A stretch of 48,285 bases of DNA from Flavobacteriales bacterium (GCA_004321735.1 SGZB01000005.1:1-48285); one strand, 5' to 3'. Counted from the stretch's first letter, positions 8,896 to 17,832 are shown. Made by a program: numbers and translations. Notes: generated by a model not told the origin, from the sequence alone.

Positions 8896-11331
8896 TTACT
8901 TTTTTAGTAGTTGCTCTGCTTTTTTTAGATCTATTGTCTTTGGATCAGTTTCTTTGGGGAGTTGAACCTTTTTTCTTCCTTTAATTACATAAAACCTACC
9001 CCATCTACCTTTTTCTACTGTAATATTTTTTTCATCAAAAGAGGTAATAATCTTTTCTTTGTCTTTTTTAATTTTTTCTTCAATAAGTTCAATACAATCA
9101 GTTTCTGATAAATTATCAAAATCATAATTTTTATTTACATTAATAAATGTACGATTCCATTTAATAAACGGTCCAAACCTACCTTTACCTTTTGAAACAC
9201 CATGACCTTTATATTCAACAATAGGTTTATCACTTTCTCTTTTTTCTAGAATAAGTTTGATTGCAGAATCTAAATCAATTTCAAAAGGAGATTTTCCACC
9301 AGGAATTGATATAAATTTCTTGTCGAATTTCACATATGGTCCAAATCTTCCAATATTTGCCTCGATTTTCTGATTTTCAAAATCTCCAAGATAGATGGGC
9401 AAATCAAATAACTTGAGTGCCTCTTCAAAACTTATTTTTGAAATTTGTTGATCAGGAAGCAAGCTTGCAAATATTGGTTTTTCTTCTTCATCAACTTTTC
9501 CAATTTGAGCAATTGGACCGTACTTCCCAAGTTTTACACTAAGTTGTCTCCCAGATTTTGGGTCATTTCCAAGGATTCTTTCTCCAGTTTCTCTTTTAGC
9601 ATTTTTTTGGACATCTTTGACTTTTTCTATAAACGGATTATAAAACAAATCAATGATTTTCTGCCAATCTTTATCTCCATTTGCGATAAGATCGAAGTCA
9701 TTTTCAACTGAGGCTGTAAAGTTGTAATCAACAATGTTTTTAAAATTATTAGAAACAAATTCGTTAACTAAAATACCAACCTCACTTGGCACTAATCTAC
9801 CTTTTGTTGATCCGTATTTTTCACTGATTATAGTATTCTGAATTTCATCAGTAATCACAATTTGTTTAATATCTCTTTTAATTCCTTCCGCATCACCTTT
9901 AGAAACATATTTTCTATTTATAATAGTTGAAATTGTAGGAGCATATGTAGACGGTCGTCCAATACCTAACTCTTCAAGTTTCTTAACTAAAGTAGCTTCA
10001 GTAAATCGAAAGGGATATTTTGTATAAGATTGTGTTACAGTTACTGACTGTTTAGAAACATCTTCTCCAATAGATAAATTTGGTAGTAATTCTTTGCTGT
10101 TTTCTTCTTCATTATCTTTTGACTCAATATATAACTTTAAAAAACCATCAAATTTAACTACTTCACCCTCAGACTGAAATACATTATTATGGTTTGAGCT
10201 TTCTACATTAATAACTGTTTTATCAATTTTTGCATCAGACATTTGAGAAGCTACAGTTCTTTTCCAAATAAGTTTATATAGATTAGTTTGATCAGCATCT
10301 AGAATAGGATTTTGCTTTGAAAAATCTGTTGGCCTCACAGCTTCGTGAGCTTCTTGTGCATTTTTAGATTTACTTTTAAAATTTCTTTTTAAATAATATT
10401 GATTGCCAAAATTATTTTCAATAGTGGATTTAATTTCTTTGTGAGCTTGATCAGAAAGATTAACACTATCTGTTCTCATATATGTTATGAATCCCTGTTC
10501 ATATAATTTTTGAGCAGCGGACATCGTTCTTAAAACAGAAAAACCTAGTTTTCTAGATGCTTCTTGCTGTAAAGTTGATGTAGTGAATGGAGCTGTTGGT
10601 TTTTTTACTCCAGGACTCTTTTTTACAGAACTAATTTTGAAATTTGAATTTAAGAATCCTTCAACAAAAGAATTTAATTTTGAATCTTCAGATATATTTT
10701 CTAGATATTTAGCGCTGAAAGTTTCACCTTTAGATGTATTAAAAACTGCAGATGTTTTATAAAACTCTTTTGGAATAAAATCATTTATTTCCTTCTCTCT
10801 TTCAGCTATGAGTCTCAATGCAACTGACTGTACTCTACCTGCAGATAATCCACCCTTAACTTTTCTCCACAAAATTGGAGATATCTTATATCCAACAAGT
10901 CTATCCAATATTCTTCTAGCTTGTTGAGCATCAACTAAAGATTGATTTATTTTTCTGGGATTTGAAATTGCATTCAAAACTGCATCTTTAGTAATTTCTC
11001 TAAAAACAATTCTTTTTGTAGCTGAATCTTCTAATTTTAAAGCTTCTTTTAAATGCCAAGCAATTGCTTCACCTTCTCTATCTTCATCACTTGCCAACCA
11101 AACTGTATCAGCTTTTTTTGATTCATTTTTTAATTTTTTGACTATTTCCTTTTTCTCTTTAGATACTTGATACTTTGGTTGGAAATTGTTTTCAACATCA
11201 ATTCCTAATTCACTTGATGGTAAATCTGAAATATGACCATTACTTGAGACTACCTTAAAATCTCCGCCTAAAAATTTTTCAATTGTTTTAGCTTTTGCTG
11301 GTGACTCTACGATTACTAAATTCTTAGGCAT
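8896..11331 (-). CDS. topA: DNA topoisomerase I (type IA)
   Basis: TopA relaxes negative supercoils through a transient 5'-phosphotyrosine link. The 811-residue protein starts with the Toprim signature KNLVIVESPAKAKTIEKFLG and has the acidic metal motif ASDEDREGEAIAWHL near residue 80. The active-site tyrosine lies in GFITYMRTDSVNLS (near residue 284), and GIGRPSTYAPTI is the family motif. In place of Zn-ribbon cysteines the C-terminus has repeated GRFGP-type modules (KLGKYGPIAQIG, GRFGPYVKF, GRFGPFIKW, GRWGRFYVI), the form usual in Bacteroidota. It is first in a run with the arginase-like gene and probably gldKLMN. Confidence 0.97.
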   Translation of the reverse strand: MPKNLVIVESPAKAKTIEKFLGGDFKVVSSNGHISDLPSSELGIDVENNFQPKYQVSKEKKEIVKKLKNESKKADTVWLASDEDREGEAIAWHLKEALKLEDSATKRIVFREITKDAVLNAISNPRKINQSLVDAQQARRILDRLVGYKISPILWRKVKGGLSAGRVQSVALRLIAEREKEINDFIPKEFYKTSAVFNTSKGETFSAKYLENISEDSKLNSFVEGFLNSNFKISSVKKSPGVKKPTAPFTTSTLQQEASRKLGFSVLRTMSAAQKLYEQGFITYMRTDSVNLSDQAHKEIKSTIENNFGNQYYLKRNFKSKSKNAQEAHEAVRPTDFSKQNPILDADQTNLYKLIWKRTVASQMSDAKIDKTVINVESSNHNNVFQSEGEVVKFDGFLKLYIESKDNEEENSKELLPNLSIGEDVSKQSVTVTQSYTKYPFRFTEATLVKKLEELGIGRPSTYAPTISTIINRKYVSKGDAEGIKRDIKQIVITDEIQNTIISEKYGSTKGRLVPSEVGILVNEFVSNNFKNIVDYNFTASVENDFDLIANGDKDWQKIIDLFYNPFIEKVKDVQKNAKRETGERILGNDPKSGRQLSVKLGKYGPIAQIGKVDEEEKPIFASLLPDQQISKISFEEALKLFDLPIYLGDFENQKIEANIGRFGPYVKFDKKFISIPGGKSPFEIDLDSAIKLILEKRESDKPIVEYKGHGVSKGKGRFGPFIKWNRTFINVNKNYDFDNLSETDCIELIEEKIKKDKEKIITSFDEKNITVEKGRWGRFYVIKGRKKVQLPKETDPKTIDLKKAEQLLKK

Positions 11332-11349
11332 ATGCTAATTTTAAGTTCA

Positions 11350-11377
11350 CAAAAGTATATGATTTTTTAAAACTCAA
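11350..11377 (-). promoter_or_regulatory. Bacteroidota-type promoter of topA
   Basis: The -7 box TACTTTTG (minus strand, 11357-11350) matches TAnnTTTG exactly. A TTG (11377-11375) lies 17 bases upstream, in the place of the -33 element. The leader to the topA ATG is about 18 bases. The -33 element falls in the end of the upstream M28 peptidase gene. Confidence 0.65.
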
Positions 11378-12587
11378 TATTTATTTTTTCAATTTTAGAA
11401 TTTCTTAGGACTGAAACTGTAACCTTATCTCCCTTTTTAAATTTTGATAAAGTTTCCATGTATGACATCATATTTTCAATATCATATTTGTCAATCTGAA
11501 TAACTATATCACCTTTTAAAATACCACCTTTTTCTGCGGGCTTATCAGAAGAAACTCCGTCAATTTTCATTCCTTTTCCATCAAACAAATAATCAGGCAT
11601 TACACCCAGTGTAACACTAAATTTTGGAGACATCCTCGAGTTTTCATCCCTTGTCTTTTTAAACTTTAACTTTCCATTATCATCTAAATCATCAACCAAT
11701 TCAATAATATAATTAGATATTTTTTCAAGACCTTCAAAGTTAATTAACTCAAAATCATCAGTTGGCTTATGGTATTCAGAATGTTGACCTGTAAAAAAGT
11801 GTAATACCGGAATATCACTCAAATAAAAGGATGTATGATCAGAAGGGCCTTGCCCAGATTCGTGCTCTGTTATTTTAAACTCTTTATTGTTTGACAGAAT
11901 AGTTTGTTTAAAAATAGGTGATGTTCCTGTTCCGTAAATTGCCAAGTTATTTTGATCATTCAATCTGCCAACCATATCAAAATTGAACATATAATTAATA
12001 AATTCTAAATCTACAGTAGGATACTTATTGAAATAATTTGAACCTAGGAGACCTAACTCTTCAGCACCAAATGCAATAAATAAGTAATTGTTTGAAGCAT
12101 CAATATTAATAAGTTTAGATGCTAAATCTAAAATAATAGCGATACCACTAGCATTATCATCAGCACCATTGTGAATTTCTTTTTCACTACTCAATGAACT
12201 TGAATTTCCAAAACCAAGGTGATCGTAATGAGCTCCAAAAACAACAGTTGTTTCTGATTTGTTGTCTATAAAACCGATAACATTTGAAGAAATTAAACCA
12301 TCAGAATTGTCCTCGGCAATTGTTGCTCTACTGTGTGGGTTAGAACTGTTTTTGAAATTAAAGGGTTGGATAAATTCCTCAGTACCTTTTGGAAGTAAAC
12401 CAATTTCTTTGAATCTGGATTCGATGTATTTAGCTGCTTCCTTTTCACCATTTTTACCAGCTTCCCTACCCTCATACTTGTCGTCAGACAAATTTTTAAC
12501 ATCAAATTCTAATTTATTTTCGTAAACATAATTTTCTGAACATGAAAAGAGTAATGTTAAAAAAATAAACTTGATAAATAATTTCAT
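11367..12587 (-). CDS. M28-family metallopeptidase lipoprotein with C-terminal PDZ domain
   Basis: A predicted envelope-anchored zinc aminopeptidase of 406 residues. The start at 12587 (ATG) gives MKLFIKFIFLTLLFSCSENY, a lipoprotein signal; an upstream TTG at 12611 only adds a charged tail. The dinuclear-zinc motifs of M28 are visible: HYDHLGFG, NGADDNASG, the catalytic/ligand pair in AFGAEELGLLGS, the Asp in NFDMVGRL, and the last His in GPSDHTSFY. A PDZ-like domain follows at the C-terminus (LGVMPDYLFDGKGMKIDGV, KGDIVIQIDKYDI), probably for peptide docking. The metal ligands look intact, so activity is likely. Substrate is unknown. Confidence 0.9.
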   Translation of the reverse strand: MKLFIKFIFLTLLFSCSENYVYENKLEFDVKNLSDDKYEGREAGKNGEKEAAKYIESRFKEIGLLPKGTEEFIQPFNFKNSSNPHSRATIAEDNSDGLISSNVIGFIDNKSETTVVFGAHYDHLGFGNSSSLSSEKEIHNGADDNASGIAIILDLASKLINIDASNNYLFIAFGAEELGLLGSNYFNKYPTVDLEFINYMFNFDMVGRLNDQNNLAIYGTGTSPIFKQTILSNNKEFKITEHESGQGPSDHTSFYLSDIPVLHFFTGQHSEYHKPTDDFELINFEGLEKISNYIIELVDDLDDNGKLKFKKTRDENSRMSPKFSVTLGVMPDYLFDGKGMKIDGVSSDKPAEKGGILKGDIVIQIDKYDIENMMSYMETLSKFKKGDKVTVSVLRNSKIEKINIEF

Positions 12588-12598
12588 ACTTTTTGATT

Positions 12599-12606
12599 TA
12601 CATTTG
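12599..12606 (+). promoter_or_regulatory. -7 box of the beta-propeller lipoprotein gene
   Basis: TACATTTG fits TAnnTTTG exactly and lies 20 bases before the ATG at 12627. No well-spaced -33 TTG was found. It faces the opposite -7 box at 12609-12616 across two bases. Confidence 0.5.
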
Positions 12607-12608
12607 CG

Positions 12609-12616
12609 CAAAAATA
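12609..12616 (-). promoter_or_regulatory. -7 box of the M28 peptidase gene
   Basis: On the minus strand TATTTTTG fits TAnnTTTG exactly and lies 21 bases before the ATG at 12587. With the divergent box it forms a palindromic core, TTTGCGCAAA (12603-12612). No clear -33 element. Confidence 0.5.
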
Positions 12617-12626
12617 AAACTATTAA

Positions 12627-13676
12627 ATGAAAAGATTTTTTTTGCTTATTCTACTTTTGCTCAACTCCTGTGCCAAACAAAACTCTGATTTAATTAAAAC
12701 TCAAGAGAAAAATTTTAAATCTCTAAAACAATTAACATTTGGTGGTGATAATGCTGAAGCCTATTGGAGTTTTGATGATAAAAAAATTGTATTTCAATCT
12801 AACAATTCAAAATGGGGATTGGAGTGCGATCAAATGTTCTATGGAAATTTTGATCAATCTTATGACGATGAAATACCTAAAATGGTAAGCACAGGAAAAG
12901 GAAGAACTACATGCTCTTATTTTTTACCTAACAATAATATAATTTATGCCTCAACACATGAAGCTCAGGAAAAATGTCCTGAAACACCATTGAGAGTTGA
13001 CGGTAATTATGTTTGGCCAATCTATGAATCTTATGATATATATGAAGCTGATTTTGATGGCAATATTTTAAGAAAATTAACTGATAGTCCAGGATATGAT
13101 GCAGAAGCTACAGTATCACCCAAAGGAGATAAAATAGTTTTTACCAGTGATAGGTCGGGTGATTTAGAACTTTACACAATGAACATTGATGGTTCTAATG
13201 TTAAACAAATAACTTTTGATCTTGGATATGATGGTGGAGCATTTTTCTCCACTGATGGAACAAAAATAGTTTTTAGAGCATCAAGACCTGATGGAGAAGA
13301 AGAAAAAAATAAGTATAAAGAATTACTTTCACAAGGGCTAGTTCAACCAACCAACATGGAATTATTTATTTGTGATTCGGATGGATCAAACCTAAAACAA
13401 TTGACATTTTTAGGAAATGCTAACTGGAGTCCCTTCTTTCATCCTAGTGGAAATAAAATATTATTCTCATCTAATTACAACTCTGATGTTGGATTCCCTT
13501 TTAATATTTACTCTATTGATATAGATGGAAGAAACCTTAAACAAATTACCTATGGTGAAATGTTTGATTCATTCCCTGTCTTTTCCAATGATGGTAAACA
13601 CTTGTTATTTTCATCAAACAGAAATAATGGTGGTACAAGAGATACCAACATATTTTTAGCGGAATGGATTGATTAA
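12627..13676 (+). CDS. TolB-like beta-propeller lipoprotein
   Basis: The 349-residue protein begins with a lipoprotein signal (MKRFFLLILLLLNSCAKQNS, Cys15) and continues as WD40-like (PD40) repeats of the TolB type. Recurrent blade pattern: FDDKKIVFQSN, SPKGDKIVFTSDRSGD, STDGTKIVFRASRPDG, HPSGNKILFSSNYNSD and SNDGKHLLFSSNRNNG, each followed by a LKQLTF or LKQITY strand. That is a six-bladed propeller without enzyme domains. It is divergent to the M28 peptidase and shares its promoter region; in related bacteria such propellers are often next to peptidases. Role unknown, possibly protein binding in the envelope. Confidence 0.85.
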   Translation: MKRFFLLILLLLNSCAKQNSDLIKTQEKNFKSLKQLTFGGDNAEAYWSFDDKKIVFQSNNSKWGLECDQMFYGNFDQSYDDEIPKMVSTGKGRTTCSYFLPNNNIIYASTHEAQEKCPETPLRVDGNYVWPIYESYDIYEADFDGNILRKLTDSPGYDAEATVSPKGDKIVFTSDRSGDLELYTMNIDGSNVKQITFDLGYDGGAFFSTDGTKIVFRASRPDGEEEKNKYKELLSQGLVQPTNMELFICDSDGSNLKQLTFLGNANWSPFFHPSGNKILFSSNYNSDVGFPFNIYSIDIDGRNLKQITYGEMFDSFPVFSNDGKHLLFSSNRNNGGTRDTNIFLAEWID

Positions 13677-13701
13677 AAACAAGACAAATTGTCATGTTTT
13701 T
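13675..13701 (+). terminator. Hairpin terminator after the beta-propeller gene
   Basis: Arms AAAAACA and TGTTTTT with inner GAC/GTC pairs and an A-A mismatch enclose an AAATT loop right after the stop codon, and the structure ends in T5. It overlaps the likely upstream promoter part of miaB. Mostly A/T pairs, so moderate strength. Confidence 0.5.
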
Positions 13702-13702
13702 A

Positions 13703-13710
13703 TATATTTG
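13703..13710 (+). promoter_or_regulatory. -7 box upstream of miaB
   Basis: TATATTTG matches TAnnTTTG exactly and is followed by CATCAG and 18 more bases before the miaB ATG. The nearest TTG is only 11 bases upstream, so a proper -33 element is lacking. Confidence 0.5.
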
Positions 13711-13728
13711 CATCAGTAAAACAATAAA

Positions 13729-15138
13729 ATGATTGTTGAATCTAAAGAAGCTATCAAAGTAGAAAAGACTACTCTAGACAAAAAATTTCACCTAATATCA
13801 TATGGGTGTCAAATGAACTTTGCTGATTCTGAGGTTGTTGCATCAATTTTAGAAAGTATAGGATATTCAAATACTAATACAATAGAGAATTCTGACTTAA
13901 TTCTACTTAACACATGCTCTATTAGAGAAAAAGCTGAACAAACTATTAGAAAGAAGCTTTCAAGTATTGATCATTTAAAGAAAAAAAATCGAACCCTTAA
14001 AATTGGGGTTTTAGGATGTATGGCTGAAAGACTTAAAGAAAAGTTTTTAATTGAAGAAAAGATTGTAGATTTAGTTGTAGGTCCCGATGCTTACAGAGAT
14101 TTACCAAATCTTCTAAAAGAAGTCAATTCTGGAAACGATGCTGTAAATGTATTACTTTCTAAAGATGAAACTTATGGGGATATTAACCCACAAAGATTTA
14201 ATACTAATGGAATTTCTGCATTTGTATCAATTACCAGAGGATGTGATAATATGTGTACGTTTTGTGTAGTTCCCTTTACTAGAGGAAGGGAAAGAAGCAG
14301 AGATCCGAAAAGTATCATAAATGAAATTTTAGATCTAGAAAATAGAGGTTATAAAGAAATAACCTTGTTAGGTCAGAATGTTGACAGTTATTTATGGTAT
14401 GGAGGAGGCTTGAAAAAAGATTTTAAAAATGCATCTGAAATTCAAAAAAAGACGGCCGTAAACTTTTCAAAACTTTTGGATTTAGTTGCGAATGAATTTC
14501 CTAAAATGAGAATAAGATTTACCACATCAAATCCTCAAGATTTTCATGACGAGGTTATTTTTACCATGAAGAAGCATAAAAATATTTGTAATCATATCCA
14601 TTTGCCAGTTCAATCAGGAAGTGACGTAATACTTAAAGCGATGAACAGACAGCATTCAAGAGAAGAATATTTAAAACTTATTTCTAAGATTAAACAAATT
14701 TTACCTGATTGTGGTTTTTCGCACGATATGATTACTGGATTTCCAAATGAAACAGCTCAAGATCATGAGCTAACATTAAGTCTAATGGAAGAGGTCAAAT
14801 ATGATTTTGGCTTCATGTTCAAATATTCAGAAAGACCAGGGACTCTCGCTTCTAGAAAACTTGATGACAATATTGATGAGGAAACAAAACAAAATAGACT
14901 TTCTGAAATCATAAATCTTCAACAAAAGCACAGTTTAGAAAATTTATCAAAATATGTTGGTAATACAACTGAAGTTTTAATAGAAAAGGAATCAAAAAAA
15001 TCAAATGATCATTGGGCTGGAAGAAATGAACAAAACATAATGGTTGTGTTTCCAAAGAAAAATCTTCATCCTGGAGAGCTTGTCGAAATATTTATCGAAT
15101 CAAACACAGCAACTACATTAATTGGGAAAGCAATCTAA
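13729..15138 (+). CDS. miaB: tRNA-2-methylthio-N6-isopentenyladenosine synthase MiaB
   Basis: MiaB is a radical-SAM methylthiotransferase that adds the 2-methylthio group to i6A37 of tRNAs. The 469-residue protein shows the three parts: the N-terminal UPF0004 domain with cluster cysteines in SYGCQMNFADSE, LNTCSIREKAE and GVLGCMAERL; the radical-SAM CxxxCxxC in RGCDNMCTFCVVPFTRGRE; and a C-terminal TRAM domain (about 400-469). HIHLPVQSGSD is a further family motif. It is first in an operon with the AAA activator (1 base apart), lptE, a TPR protein and secG, an order well conserved in Bacteroidota. Confidence 0.97.
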   Translation: MIVESKEAIKVEKTTLDKKFHLISYGCQMNFADSEVVASILESIGYSNTNTIENSDLILLNTCSIREKAEQTIRKKLSSIDHLKKKNRTLKIGVLGCMAERLKEKFLIEEKIVDLVVGPDAYRDLPNLLKEVNSGNDAVNVLLSKDETYGDINPQRFNTNGISAFVSITRGCDNMCTFCVVPFTRGRERSRDPKSIINEILDLENRGYKEITLLGQNVDSYLWYGGGLKKDFKNASEIQKKTAVNFSKLLDLVANEFPKMRIRFTTSNPQDFHDEVIFTMKKHKNICNHIHLPVQSGSDVILKAMNRQHSREEYLKLISKIKQILPDCGFSHDMITGFPNETAQDHELTLSLMEEVKYDFGFMFKYSERPGTLASRKLDDNIDEETKQNRLSEIINLQQKHSLENLSKYVGNTTEVLIEKESKKSNDHWAGRNEQNIMVVFPKKNLHPGELVEIFIESNTATTLIGKAI

Positions 15139-15139
15139 T

Positions 15140-16369
15140 ATGAATCAAGAAGTTCAAAATATTAAACAAAGATTTGAGATTATTGGAACTGATCTAATGC
15201 TTGATAGATCTATTGAAAAAGCCTTAAGAGTATCTCCAACAGATATCTCAGTTTTAATCACTGGTGAAAGTGGTGTGGGAAAAGAAGTATTTCCAAAAAT
15301 AATTCATCAACTTTCTCACAGAAAGCACAATAAATTTATTGCAGTAAATTGTGGAGCAATTCCTGAAGGCACAATTGACTCTGAATTATTTGGACATGAA
15401 AAGGGTGCATTTACGGGTGCTACTTCCACAAGGTCTGGATATTTTGAAGTTGCAGATGGAGGGACAATTTTTTTGGATGAGGTTGGTGAATTACCAATGA
15501 CTACACAAGTCAGGCTATTGAGAGTTTTGGAAAACGGAGAATTTATAAAAGTTGGTTCTTCAAAAGTTCAAAAAACTAATGTAAGAATAGTTGCCGCGAC
15601 AAATGTCAATATGGATTCAGCAATCAAAAAAAATAAATTCAGAGAGGATTTATACTACAGATTGAGTACAGTAGAGATTAATATACCTCCATTAAGGAGA
15701 AGAAAAAATGATATAGTCCTGCTTTTTAGAAAATTTGCTTCTGATTTTGGAAAAAAATATAATATGCCAACTGTAAGGTTAGACGATGAGGCGCAAATAT
15801 TATTAAAGAATTACAGATGGAATGGTAACATTAGACAATTAAAAAATGTCACAGAGCAATTATCAGTTTTAGAGCAAGAAAGAGCAATAAACGCTAGTCT
15901 ATTGGGAAGTTATCTACCTAATCCAGTTAGTAATTTACCTGCTCTGATAGAAGAAAACAATGATGGAAGTGATTTTTCTTCTGAACGGGAGATACTTTAC
16001 AAAATACTTTTTGATATGAAAAAGGATTTGAATGAAGTAAAAAAAGTAATTAGCAAAATTCAAAATGATGATCCTAACTATAAAATCTCTGACTTGAACG
16101 ATATTTCAGAAAAGTTAAATGATAATTTTGATAAGCAAGCCTTAGTCACAATCAATGATAAAAGTGAATACCAAACTCAGAATGATAATTTTGAATACGC
16201 TGAAGAAATTTTTGAGGAGGAAACTCTCTCTATTCAGGACAAGGAACTAGAATTAATAATAAAGTCTCTAGAAAGAAATAATGGTAAAAGAAAAGCAGCA
16301 GCAAAAGAGCTAGGAATTTCTGAACGCACTCTTTACAGAAAAATTAAACAATATGATATTAAGCTTTAA
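15140..16369 (+). CDS. Sigma-54-type AAA+ transcriptional activator without receiver domain
   Basis: A 409-residue bacterial enhancer-binding-type protein. The AAA+ domain begins almost at the N-terminus: Walker A GESGVGKE, the sigma-54 contact loop GAFTGA, Walker B GGTIFLDEVGELP, and the arginine-finger region FREDLYYRLSTVEINIPPLR. After a variable linker of about 110 residues a Fis-type helix-turn-helix ends the protein (RKAAAKELGISERTLYRKIK). No phospho-receiver, GAF or PAS domain is present, so the signal input is unclear. I chose ATG at 15140, just after the miaB stop; the longer TTG start overlaps miaB. Its operon with lptE and secG hints at control of envelope genes. Confidence 0.9.
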   Translation: MNQEVQNIKQRFEIIGTDLMLDRSIEKALRVSPTDISVLITGESGVGKEVFPKIIHQLSHRKHNKFIAVNCGAIPEGTIDSELFGHEKGAFTGATSTRSGYFEVADGGTIFLDEVGELPMTTQVRLLRVLENGEFIKVGSSKVQKTNVRIVAATNVNMDSAIKKNKFREDLYYRLSTVEINIPPLRRRKNDIVLLFRKFASDFGKKYNMPTVRLDDEAQILLKNYRWNGNIRQLKNVTEQLSVLEQERAINASLLGSYLPNPVSNLPALIEENNDGSDFSSEREILYKILFDMKKDLNEVKKVISKIQNDDPNYKISDLNDISEKLNDNFDKQALVTINDKSEYQTQNDNFEYAEEIFEEETLSIQDKELELIIKSLERNNGKRKAAAKELGISERTLYRKIKQYDIKL

Positions 16370-16874
16370 AAGATTTTTTCACCTGTTGTTAATTTTAAGT
16401 TTATCATCTTGTGGAAATTATTCCTTCACTGGAGCATCAATTCCAGAGGGAACAGAAACTTTTCAAGTTAATTTATTTGAGAATAATTCTGGAAATAATG
16501 TAGGGTCTATTTTTGAACCCGGTTTGGATAGAGATTTTACAATAGCATTACAGAATATTCTTGAAAATCAAACAAATCTTCAGCTTGTCCAATCAAATGG
16601 AGACTTATTGTATGAGGGAGAAATTATTGAATACAGAGTTAGTCCGATGACTGCTACATCAAACTTAAATGCTGCACAAAACAGACTAAGTATAAGCGTA
16701 AATGTGAATTTTACAAATTTTTTAAAGGAAGACGATAATTTTCAAAGAAGATTTTCATTTTATTTTGATTATCCCGCTGAACAACAACTTATTTCAGTAA
16801 AATCTGAAGCTCATGAAATTATTTTTGAGAGACTAACACAAGATATATTTAACGCATCTTTAGCAAAATGGTAA
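16353..16874 (+). CDS. lptE: LPS-assembly lipoprotein LptE
   Basis: LptE plugs the LptD barrel and helps place lipopolysaccharide in the outer leaflet. The 173-residue protein has a lipoprotein signal, FFHLLLILSLSSCGNYSF, with Cys20 (lipobox LSSC), then the Bacteroidota LptE pattern: YSFTGASIPEGTETFQVNLF, a predicted strand-rich centre, and the C-terminal HEIIFERLTQDIFNASLAKW helix. It overlaps the AAA activator by 17 bases and the next gene by 7. Identity rests on the pattern and on this conserved place in the miaB-secG operon. Confidence 0.87.
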   Translation: MILSFKRFFHLLLILSLSSCGNYSFTGASIPEGTETFQVNLFENNSGNNVGSIFEPGLDRDFTIALQNILENQTNLQLVQSNGDLLYEGEIIEYRVSPMTATSNLNAAQNRLSISVNVNFTNFLKEDDNFQRRFSFYFDYPAEQQLISVKSEAHEIIFERLTQDIFNASLAKW

Positions 16875-17467
16875 AATTTGACAAAAATTATATCATAAAT
16901 TCCTTATCAGACTCAAGTAATCTAACAATGAAAGATTATGAGGAAATCGAAAAAATATCTAAAGATTTTTCATACTTCTTGCCATCAAAGCTTCTTATGT
17001 TATTAATTTTAAAAAATAATGATGTAATAGAATATTATAAAAAGCTTAATGAGTTTTCAATTCAATTTATTGATAGAAAATTTTTAAAAAAAACAATTGA
17101 AGATGGAAGATCTAACAATGAAATAAAAGAAGTATTTGAAGACATTGAAATTATTAACTCTGCAGAAGAAAATTCTTTTTTAGATTGGATTTTAAAAACA
17201 AAATCGATTAAAAATCAGGATATTTTAGATTCAGAAAATCGTTGGCAAGAATTAAATCTTTCTAATTTAAAAGTTAGTTCAAGGTCACTAAAGAAAATAA
17301 CCAAAGAAGATTACATGACAGAAACTTTAGCTAAAGTTTATGTCAAGCAAGAAAAATACAAAGAGGCTATGAAAGCATATAAGATATTAAGTTTGAAATA
17401 TCCAGAAAAAATCAGTTTATTTGCAAACCAAATTAAAGATTTAAAAAAAAGATTAAAGAATGAATAG
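16868..17467 (+). CDS. TPR-containing protein of the miaB-secG operon
   Basis: The 199-residue protein has no signal peptide and is rich in Lys, Glu and Ile. Only the C-terminal end is recognisable: MTETLAKVYVKQEKYKEAMK followed by AYKILSLKYPEKISLFANQI is one tetratricopeptide repeat with a capping helix. The N-terminal 150 residues look helical with acidic patches. The gene is fixed between lptE and secG and overlaps both by 7 to 8 bases, so its product is made together with envelope-biogenesis proteins. Function unknown; a cytoplasmic scaffold is a guess. Confidence 0.75.
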   Translation: MVKFDKNYIINSLSDSSNLTMKDYEEIEKISKDFSYFLPSKLLMLLILKNNDVIEYYKKLNEFSIQFIDRKFLKKTIEDGRSNNEIKEVFEDIEIINSAEENSFLDWILKTKSIKNQDILDSENRWQELNLSNLKVSSRSLKKITKEDYMTETLAKVYVKQEKYKEAMKAYKILSLKYPEKISLFANQIKDLKKRLKNE

Positions 17468-17792
17468 TTTGTTTACAATAATATTATTTGCAATCATATT
17501 CTTATCATTTTTACTAGTCCTAGTAATTATGGTTCAAAACCCAAAAGGAGGTGGATTATCATCTAGTTTCGGAGGTGGAGACTCACAACAACTTGGAGGA
17601 GTTAAGCAAACAGGAGATTTCTTAGATAAAAGCACATGGTTTTTAGCCACTGCCCTTCTGCTTCTAATTTTATTTTCAAATATCACTTTAAATTCTGGTG
17701 AAACTAAAACTGAATCAGAATTATTAAATAGTGATAATTTTGAAATTGAAGAAGTGTTAGAAGATAATTCTCCAAATACAGAATCTGAATAA
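17460..17792 (+). CDS. secG: Preprotein translocase subunit SecG
   Basis: SecG is the small auxiliary subunit of the SecYEG channel. The 110-residue protein has two transmembrane helices (about 3-24, and about 58-78 around WFLATALLLLILFSNITL), separated by the conserved loop VQNPKGGGLSSSFGGGDSQQ, which is the SecG fingerprint. The acidic C-terminal tail (ETKTESELLNSDNFEIEEVL) is typical of Bacteroidota SecG. Last gene of the operon; no clear terminator follows before groES. Confidence 0.95.
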   Translation: MNSLFTIILFAIIFLSFLLVLVIMVQNPKGGGLSSSFGGGDSQQLGGVKQTGDFLDKSTWFLATALLLLILFSNITLNSGETKTESELLNSDNFEIEEVLEDNSPNTESE

Positions 17793-17796
17793 AATA

Positions 17797-17832
17797 ATGT
17801 CATGATGTCATGATTTAATGCCTCATATATTT
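17797..17832 (+). promoter_or_regulatory. Candidate operator/promoter region of groESL
   Basis: ATGTCATG occurs twice in tandem (17798-17805 and 17806-17813), making the near-palindrome TCATGATGTCATGA (17800-17813). A box TATATTTA (17825-17832) differs from TAnnTTTG at one base and lies 50 bases before the groES ATG. The repeat would cover the -33 zone of that promoter. No CIRCE element is present. Regulatory role is inferred only from place and symmetry. Confidence 0.35.
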
